DNA of 64,000 nucleotides from Elephas maximus indicus (taxonomy: Eukaryota; Chordata; Mammalia; Proboscidea; Elephantidae): assembly GCF_024166365.1 (NCBI RefSeq), contig NC_064838.1:75036001-75100000 (forward strand). Direction: 5' to 3'. The position numbers and the translations under genes were made by a program. The notes under the pieces were generated by a model. The model ran no database searches. It was not told the origin of the DNA and saw only the letters and a list, made by a program, of their open reading frames with translations. Below are positions 47,601 to 59,745 of this stretch, in pieces. Positions within the stretch are counted from its first letter, which is position 1. Every line of letters starts with the position of its first letter.

Positions 47601-50405
47601 GATTGGGATTGCATTATATCTATAGATCGTTTTGGGTAGTATTGATATTTTCATAATGTTAAGTCTTCCTATTCATAAGCATAGTATGTTCTTCCATTTA
47701 TATAGGTCTCTTTTGGTTTCTTGCAGTAGTGTTTTGTAGTTTTCTTTGTATAAATCTTTTATATCCCTGATTATGTTTATTCCTAAGCAATTATCTTTTG
47801 GGAGGCTATTGTAAATGATATTGTTTTCCTGATTTCCTTTTCAGAGTTGTCTTTGTTAATCTAGAGGAATCTGACAGATTTTTGTATGTTGGTCTTGTAC
47901 CCTGCCACTTTGTATCGCCGTATCTTCCTCTCCATATGGAAGGTGTATGATTACATTTCTTAGTCCCTCTTTATTATTTTAGTGTTGTCTTCTTTTATAT
48001 AATAACATCACCGTTACCCTGTGTTGGGTTTTTTTTTTTTAATCTTGCTTTGTTTTTTTGGATTTCCCTGTCTGGGTTGACTTCTGGTTGCTCTGCCCAG
48101 TGTTCTAGTCTTGGGTTGATACCTGATATTATTGATTTTCTAACTAAAGAACTCCCTTTAGTATTTCTTGTAGTTTTGGTTTAGTTTTTATGAATTCCCT
48201 CAACTTGTGTTTATCTGGAAATGTCTTAATTTCACCTTCGTATTTAAGAGACAGTTTTGATGGATATATGATTCTTGGCAGGCAGTTTTTTTCCTTCAAT
48301 TTTTTAAATTTGTCATCCCATTGTGTTCTTGCCTGCATGGTTTCTATCAAGCAGTCCGAGCTTATTCTTATCGGCTCTCCTTTGTAGCTGACTTTTTGTT
48401 TATCCCTCGCTGCTCTTATAATTGTCTCTTTATCTTTGGTTTTGGCAAGCTTGATTATAATATGCCTTGGTGACTTTCTTTTAAGATCTACCTTATGTGG
48501 AGTTCGATGAGCATCTTGGATACATATCTTCTCATCTTTCACAATATCAGGGAAGTTTTCTGCCAACAAACCCTCAACAATTTTCTCTGTATTTTCTGTT
48601 ATCCCTCCCTGTACTGGTACTCCAATCACTCGGAGGTTCTTTCTCTTGATAGAGTCCCACATGATTCTTAAGGTTTCTTCATTTTTTTAAATTCCTTTAT
48701 CTGATTTTTCTTCAAATATATTAGTGCCAAGTGATTTGTCTTCAAGTTCAGAAATTCTAGCTTCTACTTGCTCAGTTCTGCTCCTCTGATTTTCTATTGA
48801 GCTATCTAATTCTGTAATTTTATTGTTAATCTTCTGAATTTGTGATTGCTGTCTATGGATTTTTCTAGTTTATTAAAATTTTCATTATGTTCCTGAATAA
48901 TCTTTTTAATTCCTTCAGCTGCTTTATCTGTGTGTTCCTTGGCTTGTTCGGTGTATTGCCTCATTTCTTTCCTGATGTCTTGAGGGGTTCTGTATATTAA
49001 ACTTTTGTATTCTGCATCTGGTAATTCCAGGAATGCACTTTCATCTAGAAGATCCCTGGATTCTTTGTTTTGAGAACCTGTTGAGGTGATCATAGTCTGT
49101 ATCCTTATGTGACTTGATATTGACTTGTCTCTGAGCCATCTATAAGTTATTGTATTAGTTTATGCTTGCTTACTGTGTTGTAGCTTGTTGCTTTGTTTTG
49201 TTTTGGTACACCCCTATGGATTGCTTGAGTGAGCTAGCTTGATTATTTTCACCTTTGGAGCTCTGGTGTCCTGTCCCCAGCTGGCTAGAGCTGTTATCAG
49301 GTATATCAGTCTAGGAGTCCATTCAGTTTTCTTGTATGAATTCAGGTCAGGTTTCCAGGTAGCTGATATCAAGTGTGTGGTATAGGCTATGTCCTACAGC
49401 CTTAGAGGGGCAGGGGTGATTGGCATATATACCGGTATCTGATTGCAGCACAGGGTCATGCTCTGAACAAGGCAGGGGGCTGAGAACTGACTTCCAAGTG
49501 ACTCTGAGGAAAACGTGTCTCTGTTCCCTAGAGCGTGCTGGTGGGTGGATTCTGCAGAGGGACCATGGACACCCAAAGTTTTTGGTTGTAAGGACTGGGA
49601 GGTACCAGTTATTTTTGGACCCCTGTCAGGGGTGGCTGGGTGACCTGAGTGGAGCTACCAGTCCTTAGGTCCCGGTTGTGGGTAGGTGAGGACCTGGTTT
49701 AATAGTCAAAGCAATGTCAAACGTCAAACACCCACCTCTCCACCACACAGCTGAAATTGTTGGAGTTTGCCAACAAGGGCCTATTCTCTCGAAATAGACC
49801 TACACAGCTCCATGAAGAAGGGAAAGGTGCTGAAGGTCCATGGACTATTTATCCCTGGACAGGAGCCGCTTCTATCCTGAGCTCCCCCAGTTAATGGAGC
49901 TAGCAAATTATCTTTTCCCCCCAGTTGCAATTTTTTCCTTTCCCAAGGCTGGGAGGATGGCTCTAGGTGCTCACCAGGGCCTATCTCAGGCCTAGGGATT
50001 CAGCTGCTGAAGCCGTCTTGGAGGTAAAGGGGCGCGGTAAAATCTTTGCAAGTACTTAGCTTTTGCCAAGAGCGCTGTTCTCCTCAGATTCTGGAGGTGT
50101 GAGTGGGCTGTGTGGCTGGCTGCTTCTCCCTGAGGAAACTGTGGCCTAACGCTAGTACTAGCCCGCTGCCACCCCTGCTCCGGGAATGGTGTCTGAGGGC
50201 TCCCTGGGATTCGGTCCGGTAACTCCTCTCCACTTCTGAACGGCCTCCTCCTCCCCCTGCCCCTCAGTTCATTGTCTAAGCTTGCCTTTGATGCTCAGAG
50301 CTCCCAGCTTGTCACATTTATATTTGTTTCACTTGTTTTTTCAGACCTTTATTGTAAAGAGGGCTCGGCAGAAGCATCTGTCTATTCCGCCATCTTGGCT
50401 CCACC
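44613..50405 (-). mobile_element. L1 LINE with both ends but internal ORF2 loss
   Basis: Left edge: T15 (the poly(A) end) then the 3'UTR. Right edge: minus-strand 'GGTGGAGCCAAGATGGCGGA'-type 5' end. Minus-strand parts in order from the 5' end: GC-rich 5'UTR (about 49100-50405), ORF1 coiled-coil piece (48806-49093), ORF1 RRM/C-terminal piece (48144-48662, e.g. 'SPRHIIIKLAKTKDKE'), a short link, then the ORF2 thumb and after ('KTAWYWYNDRHIDQWNRMEN', 47220-47654), and a long 3'UTR. The endonuclease and the catalytic RT core, over 2 kb, are missing. An AfroSINE sits at 45700-45866 and a perfect 30-bp tandem repeat at 46938-46997. Confidence 0.9.
45700..45866 (-). mobile_element. AfroSINE nested in the L1 3'UTR
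   Basis: Reverse orientation: 'aaaccggtgtccgtcaagtc', 'gacagagtagaactgcccca', 'ggtggatttgaactgctgac', 'cttaaccactgcaccaccag'. Younger than the L1. Confidence 0.93.
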
Positions 50406-50945
50406 TCTCTGCTCACAAGCTTTTACAACTCCAGATGCTACTCACCAAAGTAGGATATAGAATATTTTCTTTATAAACTATGTTATGCCAATTGAGCTAG
50501 ATGTTCCCCAAGACCATGGTTCCTAGCCCTCAGCTCAGTAATTCAGTCCCTCAGGGAGTTTGAATGCATCTATGAAGCTTCCATGACCTTGCCTTGGGCA
50601 AGTTGTCCTGGCTCCCCAGTATTGTGTACTGTCTTAACCTTTCACCAAAGTTATCGCCATTCTATTGTCTGGTTAGTGTTTTTTTCTCCCCACTCCTCCC
50701 CTCCGTCATAACCATCAAAGACGGTTTCTTTCTGTGTGTAAACCTTTTTATGAGTTTTTATAATAGAGGTCTCATACAGTATTTGTCCTTTTGTGATTGA
50801 CTTATTTCACTCAGCATAATGTCCTCCAGATTCATCCATGCTGGGAGATGTTTCTTAGATTCATCATTGTTCTTTATTATTGTGTGGTATTTCATTTTGT
50901 GTGTACACCATGGTTTGTTTATCCATTCATCTCTTTGATCCTAAC
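50406..50945 (-). mobile_element. Older L1 3'UTR fragment abutting the L1
   Basis: Matches the 3'UTR of the neighbouring L1 (from about 45497 and 46150): 'agcttttacaactccagatg', 'tactcaccaaagtagg', 'ttcactcagcataatgtcct'. The intact L1 5' end lies exactly against it, consistent with L1 inserting into an older L1 piece. Confidence 0.8.
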
Positions 50946-51167
50946 TTGTGTGCTATACAGTTATTGAACAGTATGATGTGAAAAGGTTTTGTAGCTACCT
51001 TTTATTTTGTCCTTTAATTTTTAATTGTAGAATAAACTTCACAATACTTTCTTAAAATATTTCAAAGTACCCATATTGACTTTCGAATCATTCATTTTTC
51101 AGCTTATCATCACTATGGATGAGAAATGCCATCATAGTATGGTTATTTGTGTCTTTGTAAGAACCTT

Positions 51168-51335
51168 TCAAAAAAACAAACCCATTGTCTTTCAGTCAAT
51201 TCGAACACATAGTTGACCCTATAGGACAGAGTAGACCTGCCCTTTGCAGTTCCAAGGAGCACCTGGTGGGTTTGAGCTGCCAGCCTTTTGGTTAGCAGCC
51301 ATTGCTCTTAACCACTACGCCACAAGTGTTACCTG
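51168..51335 (-). mobile_element. AfroSINE
   Basis: Reverse orientation: 'cccattgtctttcagtcaat', 'aggacagagtagacctgccc', 'ccagccttttggttagcagc', 'cttaaccactacgccacaag'. Confidence 0.92.
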
Positions 51336-51471
51336 CAAAAAGCTTAGGAGAGTCTTTATTATAATCATATTATGTGAATACTGAGAGGGATTTAGCCTGT
51401 GGTCCTAAACTTTATATATGTATAATATGTGAGGTTTAATAATATTATATTTAATTCCATGTTTCTAATTG

Positions 51472-51655
51472 TTTGGAGCCCTGGTTGCACAGTGGTTAAG
51501 GCTCAGCTGCTAACCAAAATGTTGGCAGTTCAAATATACCAACTACTCCCTGGAAACCCTATAGGACAGTTCTCCTGTGTCCTATAGAGTCGATACGATT
51601 CAGAATCGACTCGAAGGCAATGAGTTTCTTTCTTTCTTTCTTTCTTTTTTTATTG
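51472..51655 (+). mobile_element. AfroSINE with (TTTC)n tail
   Basis: 'ggagccctggttgcacagtg', 'gctaaccaaaatgttggcag', 'cagaatcgactcgaaggcaa', then a (TTTC) repeat at about 51625-51648 in place of the usual GGTTTT tail. Confidence 0.92.
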
Positions 51656-51744
51656 TCTAGTTCAAAGTCTTTCTGACTAGGTCTTCCTATAACATAGGTT
51701 CACCTGCCAGTTATTTGACATTTTTTTCAATAAGTAATTAGAAT

Positions 51745-52215
51745 TGTTGTTGTTGTTAGGTGCCATCGAATTGGTTCCAACACATAGTGATGCTGTGTAC
51801 AACAGAATGAAACACTGCCTGGTCCTATGCCATCCTCATAATCTTTGTTATGTTTGAGCCCATTGCTGCAGCCACTGTGTCAAGCCATCTATTCGAGAGT
51901 TTTCCTTTTTTTCGCTGACCCTCTACAAAGCATGATGTCCTCTCCAAGGGCTGGTCCCTCCTGATAACATGTCTAAAGTACGTGAGATGAAGCCTTGCCA
52001 TCCTTACTTCTAAGAAACATTCTGGCTGTACTTCCAAGACAGATTTGTTCCTTCTTCTGGCAGTATATTCAATATTTTTTGCCAAAACCGGAGTTCAAAG
52101 GCATCAATTCTTCTTCAGTCTTCGTTATTGATTGTCCAGGTTTCACATGCATATGAGGCAATTAAAAATACCATGGATTGGGTCAGGTGCACCTTAATTC
52201 TCAAAGTGACAACTT
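51745..52215 (-). mobile_element. RTE-class LINE 3' fragment
   Basis: Reverse orientation: starts 'ttgttgttgttaggtgccat' and carries the C-terminal protein piece 'YFRHVIRRDQPLERTS' in 51825-52085. Confidence 0.9.
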
Positions 52216-52509
52216 TAATTAAAATTAGTTCTCATCTCATGAATTGGGATGCTTGTCTTTCTCATTAAATACATTTTAGCAGGTAAGGACTATCAATTAT
52301 ATACATATAGGTATAAAATCATTTCCAAGACGCCAAAGTGGGATTTGGTAGATCTTAGTCTGGATGGCAGTGGGTTTAGTCTGGATTATGATCAAAACAC
52401 AGAAAACTAAAGCAAAATTGAAATTCTTTAACTTGATGAAAGGATTTCTTCTAAAAAACTTTAAAAAAGTCAAATTTAGTTGTGAAAGAAGCTCATTAAA
52501 TTGAGTAGC

Positions 52510-52740
52510 AGGACAAGGCCATCTTTTATTATTGCAGTCAAACAGGTAAGCGCTTGACTACTAACTGAGAGGTTGATGGTTTGAATCTACCCAGAGGCAC
52601 TTTGGAAGAAAATCCTGGCAATCTACTTCTTAAAGGTCATTGCCACTGAAAATCCTATGAAGCACAGTTCCACGCTGGCACACATAAGGCCTCCGTGAGT
52701 TGGGATCAACTCAATGGAAACTGTTTTTTTTTTTTTTTAA
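52510..52740 (+). mobile_element. AfroSINE, long subtype
   Basis: 'cgcttgactactaactgaga', 'gatggtttgaatctacccag', 'ctggcaatctacttcttaaa', 'cctccgtgagttgggatcaa', T-rich end. Confidence 0.88.
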
Positions 52741-53640
52741 TTATTATTATTACTATACATTGTACTGAGGACCCTAATGCAGAGATCTCAACCTCAAAAC
52801 CTACAGAGTACAGTTGAATAATAAAAAAAAACAAACAGTAACACCAGCTTCTGTGGAGATTTTAAGGGGTCATAGGAATATGGCTTCTGGAGATGGAGTG
52901 AATTTTATCCTCCTTCAGAGTCGTCCATTACTAGCTCTGATCTGTTGTTGCCTTATGGGAGTGTGTGTCCAAATTTGCCAAGCACTCAGATTTTCCGGAG
53001 ACATATGGCATCCATATTTTTATTGATTTGAGTATGTTGATAACTAAGTTTCTTTAAAACCCTTTGCTGAGCAACAATCTTTGAATCAAACAAATTCTTT
53101 CAGGGGAATTCTGTCCATGGGCTGTCACTTTGGAAACTCTGTGTTAACCAATAAAATAATGGCAAAAAGAAGTAGGGTAATCAAAACAGAACATGAAGAG
53201 ACACAGTTCTTTATTTACTAACATGTTCATCTACTTAGAAAAACGGAGACAGTCAACGGACAAATTTTAAGGTTTATTAAAACCATTTAGCTGAAAATCA
53301 GCATAATAATATTTTTAAATAAAATTGCAATAAATATTTAGAAAATGAAATAAGTCACAATAGAACTAAAAACTATATAAAGAAAATAAAAATGTGTGAA
53401 ATCATTATGAAGAATACTAAACATTTTCCCAAAGGAAAGCTGAATAAAGTGAGGGATAAAAATTTAATTTTCTTAAACATAGTACTTAATCTTTTCAGAC
53501 ATAGCAGAGAAATTGGACTTCTCTATTTCTTTACTAAAACTAGAAAGTAATATGAAGCAATTGTTTCCAATATTGGAAAAAAGGCAGTATAGAATCAGGG
53601 CCCTTTAGGGAATGGAAACAAAATAGGTGAGCCGTAGACT
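52741..53640. other. Gene-free interval
   Basis: AT-rich with no recognised gene or repeat. The ORF at 52814-53026 shows no family features. Confidence 0.5.
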
Positions 53641-53644
53641 AGAT

Positions 53645-53855
53645 GAAAGGTCCTTGGATGGTACAAAAAGTTTGTGCTGGACTACTGACCTAAAGGTTGG
53701 TGGTCCAAACCCACCCAACAGTGCTAAGGAAGAAAGGACTGGCAATCTACTTCTGTGAAGATTACAGCCAAGAAAGCCCTATGGAGCAATTCTACGGTGT
53801 AACACATGGGGTCACCTTGATTCAAAGTTGACTCCATGGCAGCAGGCTTAGGTAT
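53645..53855 (+). mobile_element. AfroSINE, long subtype
   Basis: 'ggtccttggatggtacaaaa', 'tgacctaaaggttggtggtc', 'ctactt'/'ctgtgaagattacagccaag', 'ggggtcaccttgattcaaag'. Confidence 0.9.
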
Positions 53856-53859
53856 TATT

Positions 53860-54885
53860 TTGTTTTGCTCTGTTTTAAGATAGCTGCACTCTTCTGCTAG
53901 AGGCCCTTTCTGATCCACATTTCTCACTGAGATGAGGAACGAGAGGTCAGAATTCAGGGTTGCTGAATAGGCTGCAATCTGAGAGGCCGAGTCCTGGAGA
54001 GAAAGGAGCTATGTAGAGACAAAAAATCCAGAAATCTGCACAAGGGGCCTGAGCAATCTGAGTCTGTTGCTGAATACTAACAATACTCAACTGTGCGTGT
54101 ACGGGATGAAACTCCACAAGGCAGAGTAAAGAATAATCAAAAAATGCATTCACTCTACATATTTCTTGCAATTTGAGCCTCTGCTTGACACGGTAAATCA
54201 GGGACAGGCTGGTAAAGACTCCACTGTCTTGTACCTGAATACACAAAGTGGACATTTAGGTGATATCAGAATCTGCCATATTGGTTATATGCAAATGCCA
54301 GATCTTAACTTGTTTAAGAATGAGTAAAATATATATATATATATATTCTGAGGACTATGGAAATATTCTGCATTATGACACAAATGAAAAACAAATGGGA
54401 AACATTTCAAGGAATAGATAAATCAACAACATGGATGTAAAAAAGGTTTTCTTCATGAAATAAAAGTAAATTTGGGACTCTATTCCTTGTACACTCCTCA
54501 AAATTTAGAAGACATGAACTCTTAATGAAATAAATAAAGAATGAAAAGTTATTACACAGGATGGTGGAAACTGAAAATGACCTCCTTTACCATATAAATA
54601 ACCACAAGGGATTTTCTAATAGCTATCTTGGATCTTTTATGAGGTCATCTGTGATTTCTATTTTTGTTTTTTTTTACTTGTCCTCATGGTCTTGCCCAAT
54701 CCAAGGCTGATTTTCAAGGCTTCTTTTTATACTCCTAATCTTATGCTTGTGGTGGTTACCTTTCCCCTTAGGCTTCCCCATGTCAGTCCTTTCCCCTCAC
54801 TACTGGAGCTCCTTTATCAGATCTAAGACTTATAATTCATTTTGTAGTTTTCCCTGTTTACAGGTAAAGTTTAACTACACAAACT
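53860..54885. other. Gene-free interval
   Basis: No gene recognised. An (AT)n run lies at about 54328-54346. Confidence 0.5.
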
Positions 54886-54889
54886 TTTT

Positions 54890-55765
54890 CTTTTTTTAAT
54901 TTTTATTGTGCTTTAAAGTAAAAGTTTACAAATCAAGTCAGTCTCTGATACAAACATTTATACACACCTTGCTATATACTCCTAGTTGCTCTCCCCCCAA
55001 TGAGACAGCACACTCTTTCTTTCCACTCTCTATTTTTGTGTCCATTTGGCCAGCTTCTGACCACCTCTGCCCTCTCATCTCCCATCCAGACAGAAGCCAC
55101 CCACATAGTCTTCTGTGTCTACCTGATCCCAGAAATTCATTCCTCACCAGTATCATTTTTTAACCCATAGTCCAGTCCAATCCCTGTCTGAAGAGTTGGC
55201 TTTGGGAATGATTCCTGTCTTGGGCTAATGGAAGGTCTGGGGACCATGATCTCCAGAGTCGTTTCAGTCTCAGTCAAACCATTAAGTCTGGTCTTTTTAT
55301 GAAAATTTGAGGTCTGCATCCCACTGCTTTCCTGCTCCCTCAGGGGTTCGCTGTTGTGTTCTCCGTCAGGGCCCTCATCGGTTGTAGCTGGGCACCATCT
55401 AGTTCTTCTGGTCTCAGGCTGATGTAGTCTCTGGTTTATGTGACTCTTTCTGTCTCTTGGGCTTGTAATTACTTTGTATCTTTGGTGTTCTCCATTCTCC
55501 TCTGCTTCAGGTGGGTTGAGACCAATTGATGCATCTTAGCTGGCCACTTGCTAGTGTTTGAGACCCCAGACACTGCTCTTCAAAGGGGGATGCAGAATGT
55601 TTTCTTAATAGATTTATTATGCTAATTGACCTAGATGTCCCCTGAAACCATGGTTTCCAAACCCCTGCTCCTGCTACACTGGCCTTCAAAGTGTTCCGTT
55701 TATTCAGGAAACTTCTTTGATTTTGGTTTAGTCCAGTTGTGCTGACCTCTCCTGTATTGAAACTA
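54890..55765 (-). mobile_element. L1 3'UTR fragment, 5'-truncated
   Basis: Same 3'UTR family as in the L1 at 44613-50405: T-rich start, 'aaagtaaaagtttacaaatc', 'agctgggcaccatctagttc', 'ttctggtctcaggctgatg', 'gctaattgacctagatgtcc'. No coding part is left. Confidence 0.82.
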
Positions 55766-55769
55766 GGCA

Positions 55770-57000
55770 AGCTTTTGTCCATAAAGTGTACCTTTCACAA
55801 GTGTGCACACAAATTGTTTCTCAACTTCAGGAGGTAATGCACAATCCCTTCCTAAGGGGAAATCAGTTCTTTTGAATCTCAGCAATGATACAAATCATTA
55901 TTTCACATTTCTAATGTAGCAAGGTGCTGAGGCTGAAATTTTGGCTAGACACAATGCGTGAAATTACAAAGTGTGTCCCAGACCACACCATGCCTGTTTC
56001 CATAGTGAAGGCAATGAATGATAAAGATCAGAATCCTCACAACTAAATAAGGGATATGGAACCTGCTCAGTGTAAAGTGGGCGAGTGGTTGGTGAGAAAT
56101 TCTTTGGAGAATTCCCTGTAGAGAATTCCCTTGCCCCACCATGGGAGTAGAGAGAGGTATGTCAGACTCTGACATCGGTACCCATTTTTCTGATGTTTCT
56201 GTGGAGGGACATGTTTGGAGTTGCCTACTCTGCCATTTGGCTGACATCACCTCCTACTTTAATTTTTAGTTGTCTCTCAACCAGAGGTTATAGCTAACCA
56301 TTCCAGTCAAGCACCTTAAAATTTGTGTGTGTGTGTGTGCATTTGCACATACGTGTGTACATGCATGCTGGAAAGGCATTTCTAGAGAGTGCTATTCTGA
56401 CAGGCTAGTATATGGTCCTCCACATTGATGGCTGCAGGGACTGAGATCAGAAAAATCTAGGCACAAAGAGAGACTTAGTGGTATCAGTGCAGGATTGCCC
56501 AGTGAGGCAGGCTCAGCTATAGATGTCCAAGGTATCATCTTCTAGGACCATCCTATCAAATGCTCATACTGGCAAAATGACAACCTGGATTCTGCAAGTT
56601 TTCAGTCTCTCATGGACTGGCTCATGTTGACCAAATTCATATTTTACTAGAATAAGGCTTATAAAAGGAATTTGGTGGACTCACACGCACACAATCATCC
56701 TGTGATTAGTCAGTGAATTTCTTTCAGGAGAAAAATTTCTACAAGAAGTTAAATTACCAAGTGAAAATGGTCAGATGTTGATAGAATTCAAGTATGGATA
56801 GTTATAGGTTGTTCACAACGGTTATGAGCTTAAAGTACTCATAGTCTAATGCAATCCTCTCAGAATATTAAATGTGTGTATAACATGTTGATGTATATTG
56901 ATTGCTGTTTCCTGTTAGGGTTGTTTCCTGTTAGGAGTATTTCTAATTTCCTGCCATGTAACAAAAACTGATTTAAGGAAGTGTAATTTAATTTGCCATA
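55770..57000. other. Gene-free interval downstream of the OR4C11-like gene
   Basis: No gene recognised. A (GT)n run lies at about 56322-56339. AATTAAATTA on the minus strand near 56987 could serve as a variant polyadenylation signal for the OR. Confidence 0.45.
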
Positions 57001-57014
57001 TTTACCAACTAAAG

Positions 57015-57929
57015 TCATAATTTGCTACACCATAACTTTTTCATGGCATTTTTCACTTCCGCATTCCTCAGTGTATAGATCAAAGGGTTGAGAAACGGTG
57101 TCCCAATTGTGTAAAACACAGCCACCATCTTGTCCACTGGAGATGCAGTTGGTGGGCGTGTGTACATGAACACACATGGACCAAAAAATATGACAACCAC
57201 AATGAAATTGGAGGTACAGGTAGAAAGAGCTTTTTGCCTTCCTTGTTCGCTGTGGTTTCTCAGAGAGTATAAAATGACAACATAGGATATAAGCAAGAGC
57301 ATGAAACTCACCATGCATATGGCCCCACTATTGGACACAAGTAGCAAATTTATCACATAAGTGTCCATGCAGGCAAGTTTCAACAAGGGCTGCAAGTCAC
57401 ACAAATAATGATCAATCACATTGGGGCCACAGAAAGGCAATTTCAAAGTCAACATAATCTGTACTGAAGAATGGATACAAGATGCCACCCAGGCTAGAAT
57501 CACCAGCGCGCCACAGACACGCCTGCTTATGATGGTTGTGTATCGCAGGGGCTTACAAATGGCCACATAGCGATCAAAAGCCATGAGGATGAGCACAAAT
57601 ACCTCCATACACGCAAAGAAATGGACTGCAAAGACCTGAGTCATGCACTCATGGTAGGAAATAGTCTTCTTCTGAGACAGAGCATCCACAATCAATCTGG
57701 GTGCCGTAGTTGTAGAAAAGCAGGCATCGGCAAAGGACAGGTAGAATAGGAAGAAGTACATGGGACTCCCAAGAGTATGACTTGTCTTAATAGTCACCAC
57801 AACGAGAAAATTCCCCAGCAGAGTCAAAAGGTAAAGAACCAAGAAGATTCCAAATATCACTTTCTGCTTTTCAGCATCCTGCGTCAACCCAAACAGAATG
57901 AATTCAGTCACACTGTTATTCATCACCAT
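57015..57929 (-). CDS. OR4C11: Olfactory receptor OR4C11-like, intact
   Basis: 304 residues, single coding exon. Predicted odorant-sensing GPCR of olfactory sensory neurons, coupling to Golf as OR family members do. Seen: N4 glycosylation site (NNS), GN in TM1 (39-40), PMYFF (56-60), TAPRLIVD, C95, MAFDRYVAICKPLRY (116-130), C167/C177/C187 in loop 2, KALSTC (233-238), [12 protein letters not shown] (278-289). 'TAPRLIVDALS', 'KPLRYTTI' and 'FYTIGTPFLNPLIY' match OR4C11 as I recall it; OR4C6 is a less likely alternative. The one notable change is TSNF where TSHI is usual. The start at 57929 aligns with the OR4C11 N-terminus; an in-frame ATG two codons on is less likely. All hallmark residues are kept, so it is probably functional. 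Confidence 0.95.
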   Translation of the reverse strand: MVMNNSVTEFILFGLTQDAEKQKVIFGIFLVLYLLTLLGNFLVVVTIKTSHTLGSPMYFFLFYLSFADACFSTTTAPRLIVDALSQKKTISYHECMTQVFAVHFFACMEVFVLILMAFDRYVAICKPLRYTTIISRRVCGALVILAWVASCIHSSVQIMLTLKLPFCGPNVIDHYLCDLQPLLKLACMDTYVINLLLVSNSGAICMVSFMLLLISYVVILYSLRNHSEQGRQKALSTCTSNFIVVVIFFGPCVFMYTRPPTASPVDKMVAVFYTIGTPFLNPLIYTLRNAEVKNAMKKLWCSKL

Positions 57930-57970
57930 GTTAGTAGCTGTAGGTGGGATGAAGTTGACAAAGGTTTAAT

Positions 57971-57990
57971 CTGCAGAGAGAAGAAAAAAG
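57971..57990 (-). promoter_or_regulatory. Splice acceptor of the OR4C11-like coding exon
   Basis: Minus-strand sequence CTTTTTTCTTCTCTCTGCAG ends 41 nt before the ATG. It is a strong pyrimidine tract plus AG, the usual join between an OR 5' UTR exon and the coding exon. Confidence 0.75.
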
Positions 57991-57999
57991 TAACATTTT

Positions 58000-58660
58000 G
58001 GGAAGATCATTTGGCTAAACTCTGAATTCATTGTTTCTGTTGCATATTTTGTTACCTCCAATTGCCTTTGGTGTGCACCAAAATTCCCCAGGAATCTGTG
58101 TCAATCTATAGATGCACAGGCCTCTCCCAGATTTATCTGTTGATTCAGAAACTGACTGGCCCAACACTTTCGTATTTTGTGAATAATATATATATATATA
58201 TATCTCCTTCACAAACTTTTATTTTTATCAAGATTGAGAACTACAGAACTTGTTCTTTCCTGGGCAAAAGACTTAACTGCTTTGAAACTTGGCCTTCATA
58301 GGAAAAATGAAGCACCAATATCTGCCCTACCTTATTCTGAGTCATCATGAGAATTTAAAGAAAGGTTTTACTCACATATATGCATGAATATATGTTTCAT
58401 GCATTATGCATCTTATCTGTGTGCTTTGAAATCTGAAAAAACACCATTCCAATATAATTAAGCAATAAAGTTGTTGGAGATTTCCTCATGAAGAACATAT
58501 TTTCAGTTCTGTTGACACATTTTTGGGTCTACTATCCCTGCCCCTTAGGATCTTGGTGGAATATGCTTCCCAACAAATCTATTTTTACAACCCATCATCT
58601 ATGCTTCTAACGCTCAAGATGTGAGCTTCACTGATGTTCATGACATAACGGATGTCTGGA
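58000..58660. other. Gene-free interval upstream of the OR4C11-like gene
   Basis: Would hold part of the 5' UTR intron. Apart from a (TA)n run at about 58187-58203, nothing recognisable; no promoter could be assigned. Confidence 0.45.
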
Positions 58661-58664
58661 TAAC

Positions 58665-59060
58665 GCTTGTCTTAATTATCTAGTGCTGCTATGACAAAAT
58701 TATCACAAATGGGTGCCTTTAACAAACAGAAATGGATTTTTTCACAATTTAGGGGCCTAGAAGTCTGAATTCAGTGTGCTGACCCTAGAAGAAGGCTTTC
58801 TGTCTCTGTTGGCTCAGAGGAAGTTCCTTGTCTCTTTGAGCTTCTGCTCCTGGGTGATCTTCATGTGGCTTAGCATCTTTCTTCCCCTATCTCGGCTTTC
58901 TGGCTTTCTTGCTTAATCTTTTTTTTTTTTTGAATCACTAATTCTGTCTCATTAACATAAAAAAGACAACCCATGCCCAAATGGGATTATAACCACAGGC
59001 ATAGAAGCTAGGATTTACAACACATATTTTTGGAGGACACAATTCAACCCACAGCAATGC
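58665..59060 (-). mobile_element. MaLR/MLT1-type LTR fossil
   Basis: Reverse orientation, related to 19845-20290: 'ctagtgctgctatgacaaaa', 'gcctagaagtctgaattcag', 'cccaaatgggattataacca', 'ggacacaattcaacccacag'. Solitary, old and broken. Confidence 0.55.
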
Positions 59061-59489
59061 TTTTGATTGGTATAATGGAGGGAAACTACTCTTTATCTTT
59101 TTCTCGAACTTATCCTCTTAACTTGGCTTCAAGATAGAATATTGAGCTTCTCTACCTACAAATTTGACTTGCATATAATTTCTAAAATTCCAATAACCTC
59201 AGTATTGTTTTTACTCATATATAGCCTTCTTTATTCTGAATTCCCCAGGATACTTCTTCTAAAAACTTTCTTGGATATCATTAATAAGCAAGGCATTATG
59301 CAATATGTACTAAAAGAGAAGAAACCACATGCAGAGAGAAAGGCACAAATTTCTCAAAGATAGATTGAGCAGTGAAGAATTCAAAGTTATGTAAGTGAAC
59401 TATAATTTTAACTGGAGACATCCATGTTCCAAACCATGTTCTATCAGATGCAAACATTCAAATGGAGAACTGAGAGATATTTTAGCAAA

Positions 59490-59745
59490 GTAATCAGCAC
59501 ATAGAGTCTGAAGGTACATTGCCGAGATTTAAACCTCACCCTATTGTTCACCAGAGCTGTCGCATTTAACAGGTTTTTTGATACTTTGTGCTTTATTTTC
59601 TTCATCTGTAAAACAGAAATAATAAATATATGCTTTAAGGCTGCTGGAAAGATGAAATAATATGACTTTATTAAATTATTAAATGTCAGGACTCAGTACC
59701 CATAGTAACAGTGGTTATTTTCATTATGATTTTGGCTACTGCGTT
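59490..59745 (+). mobile_element. MIR fragment
   Basis: 'gagatttaaacctcacccta', 'ttcttcatctgtaaaacaga', 'ggctgctggaaagatgaaat' follow the MIR pattern. Diverged. Confidence 0.6.
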
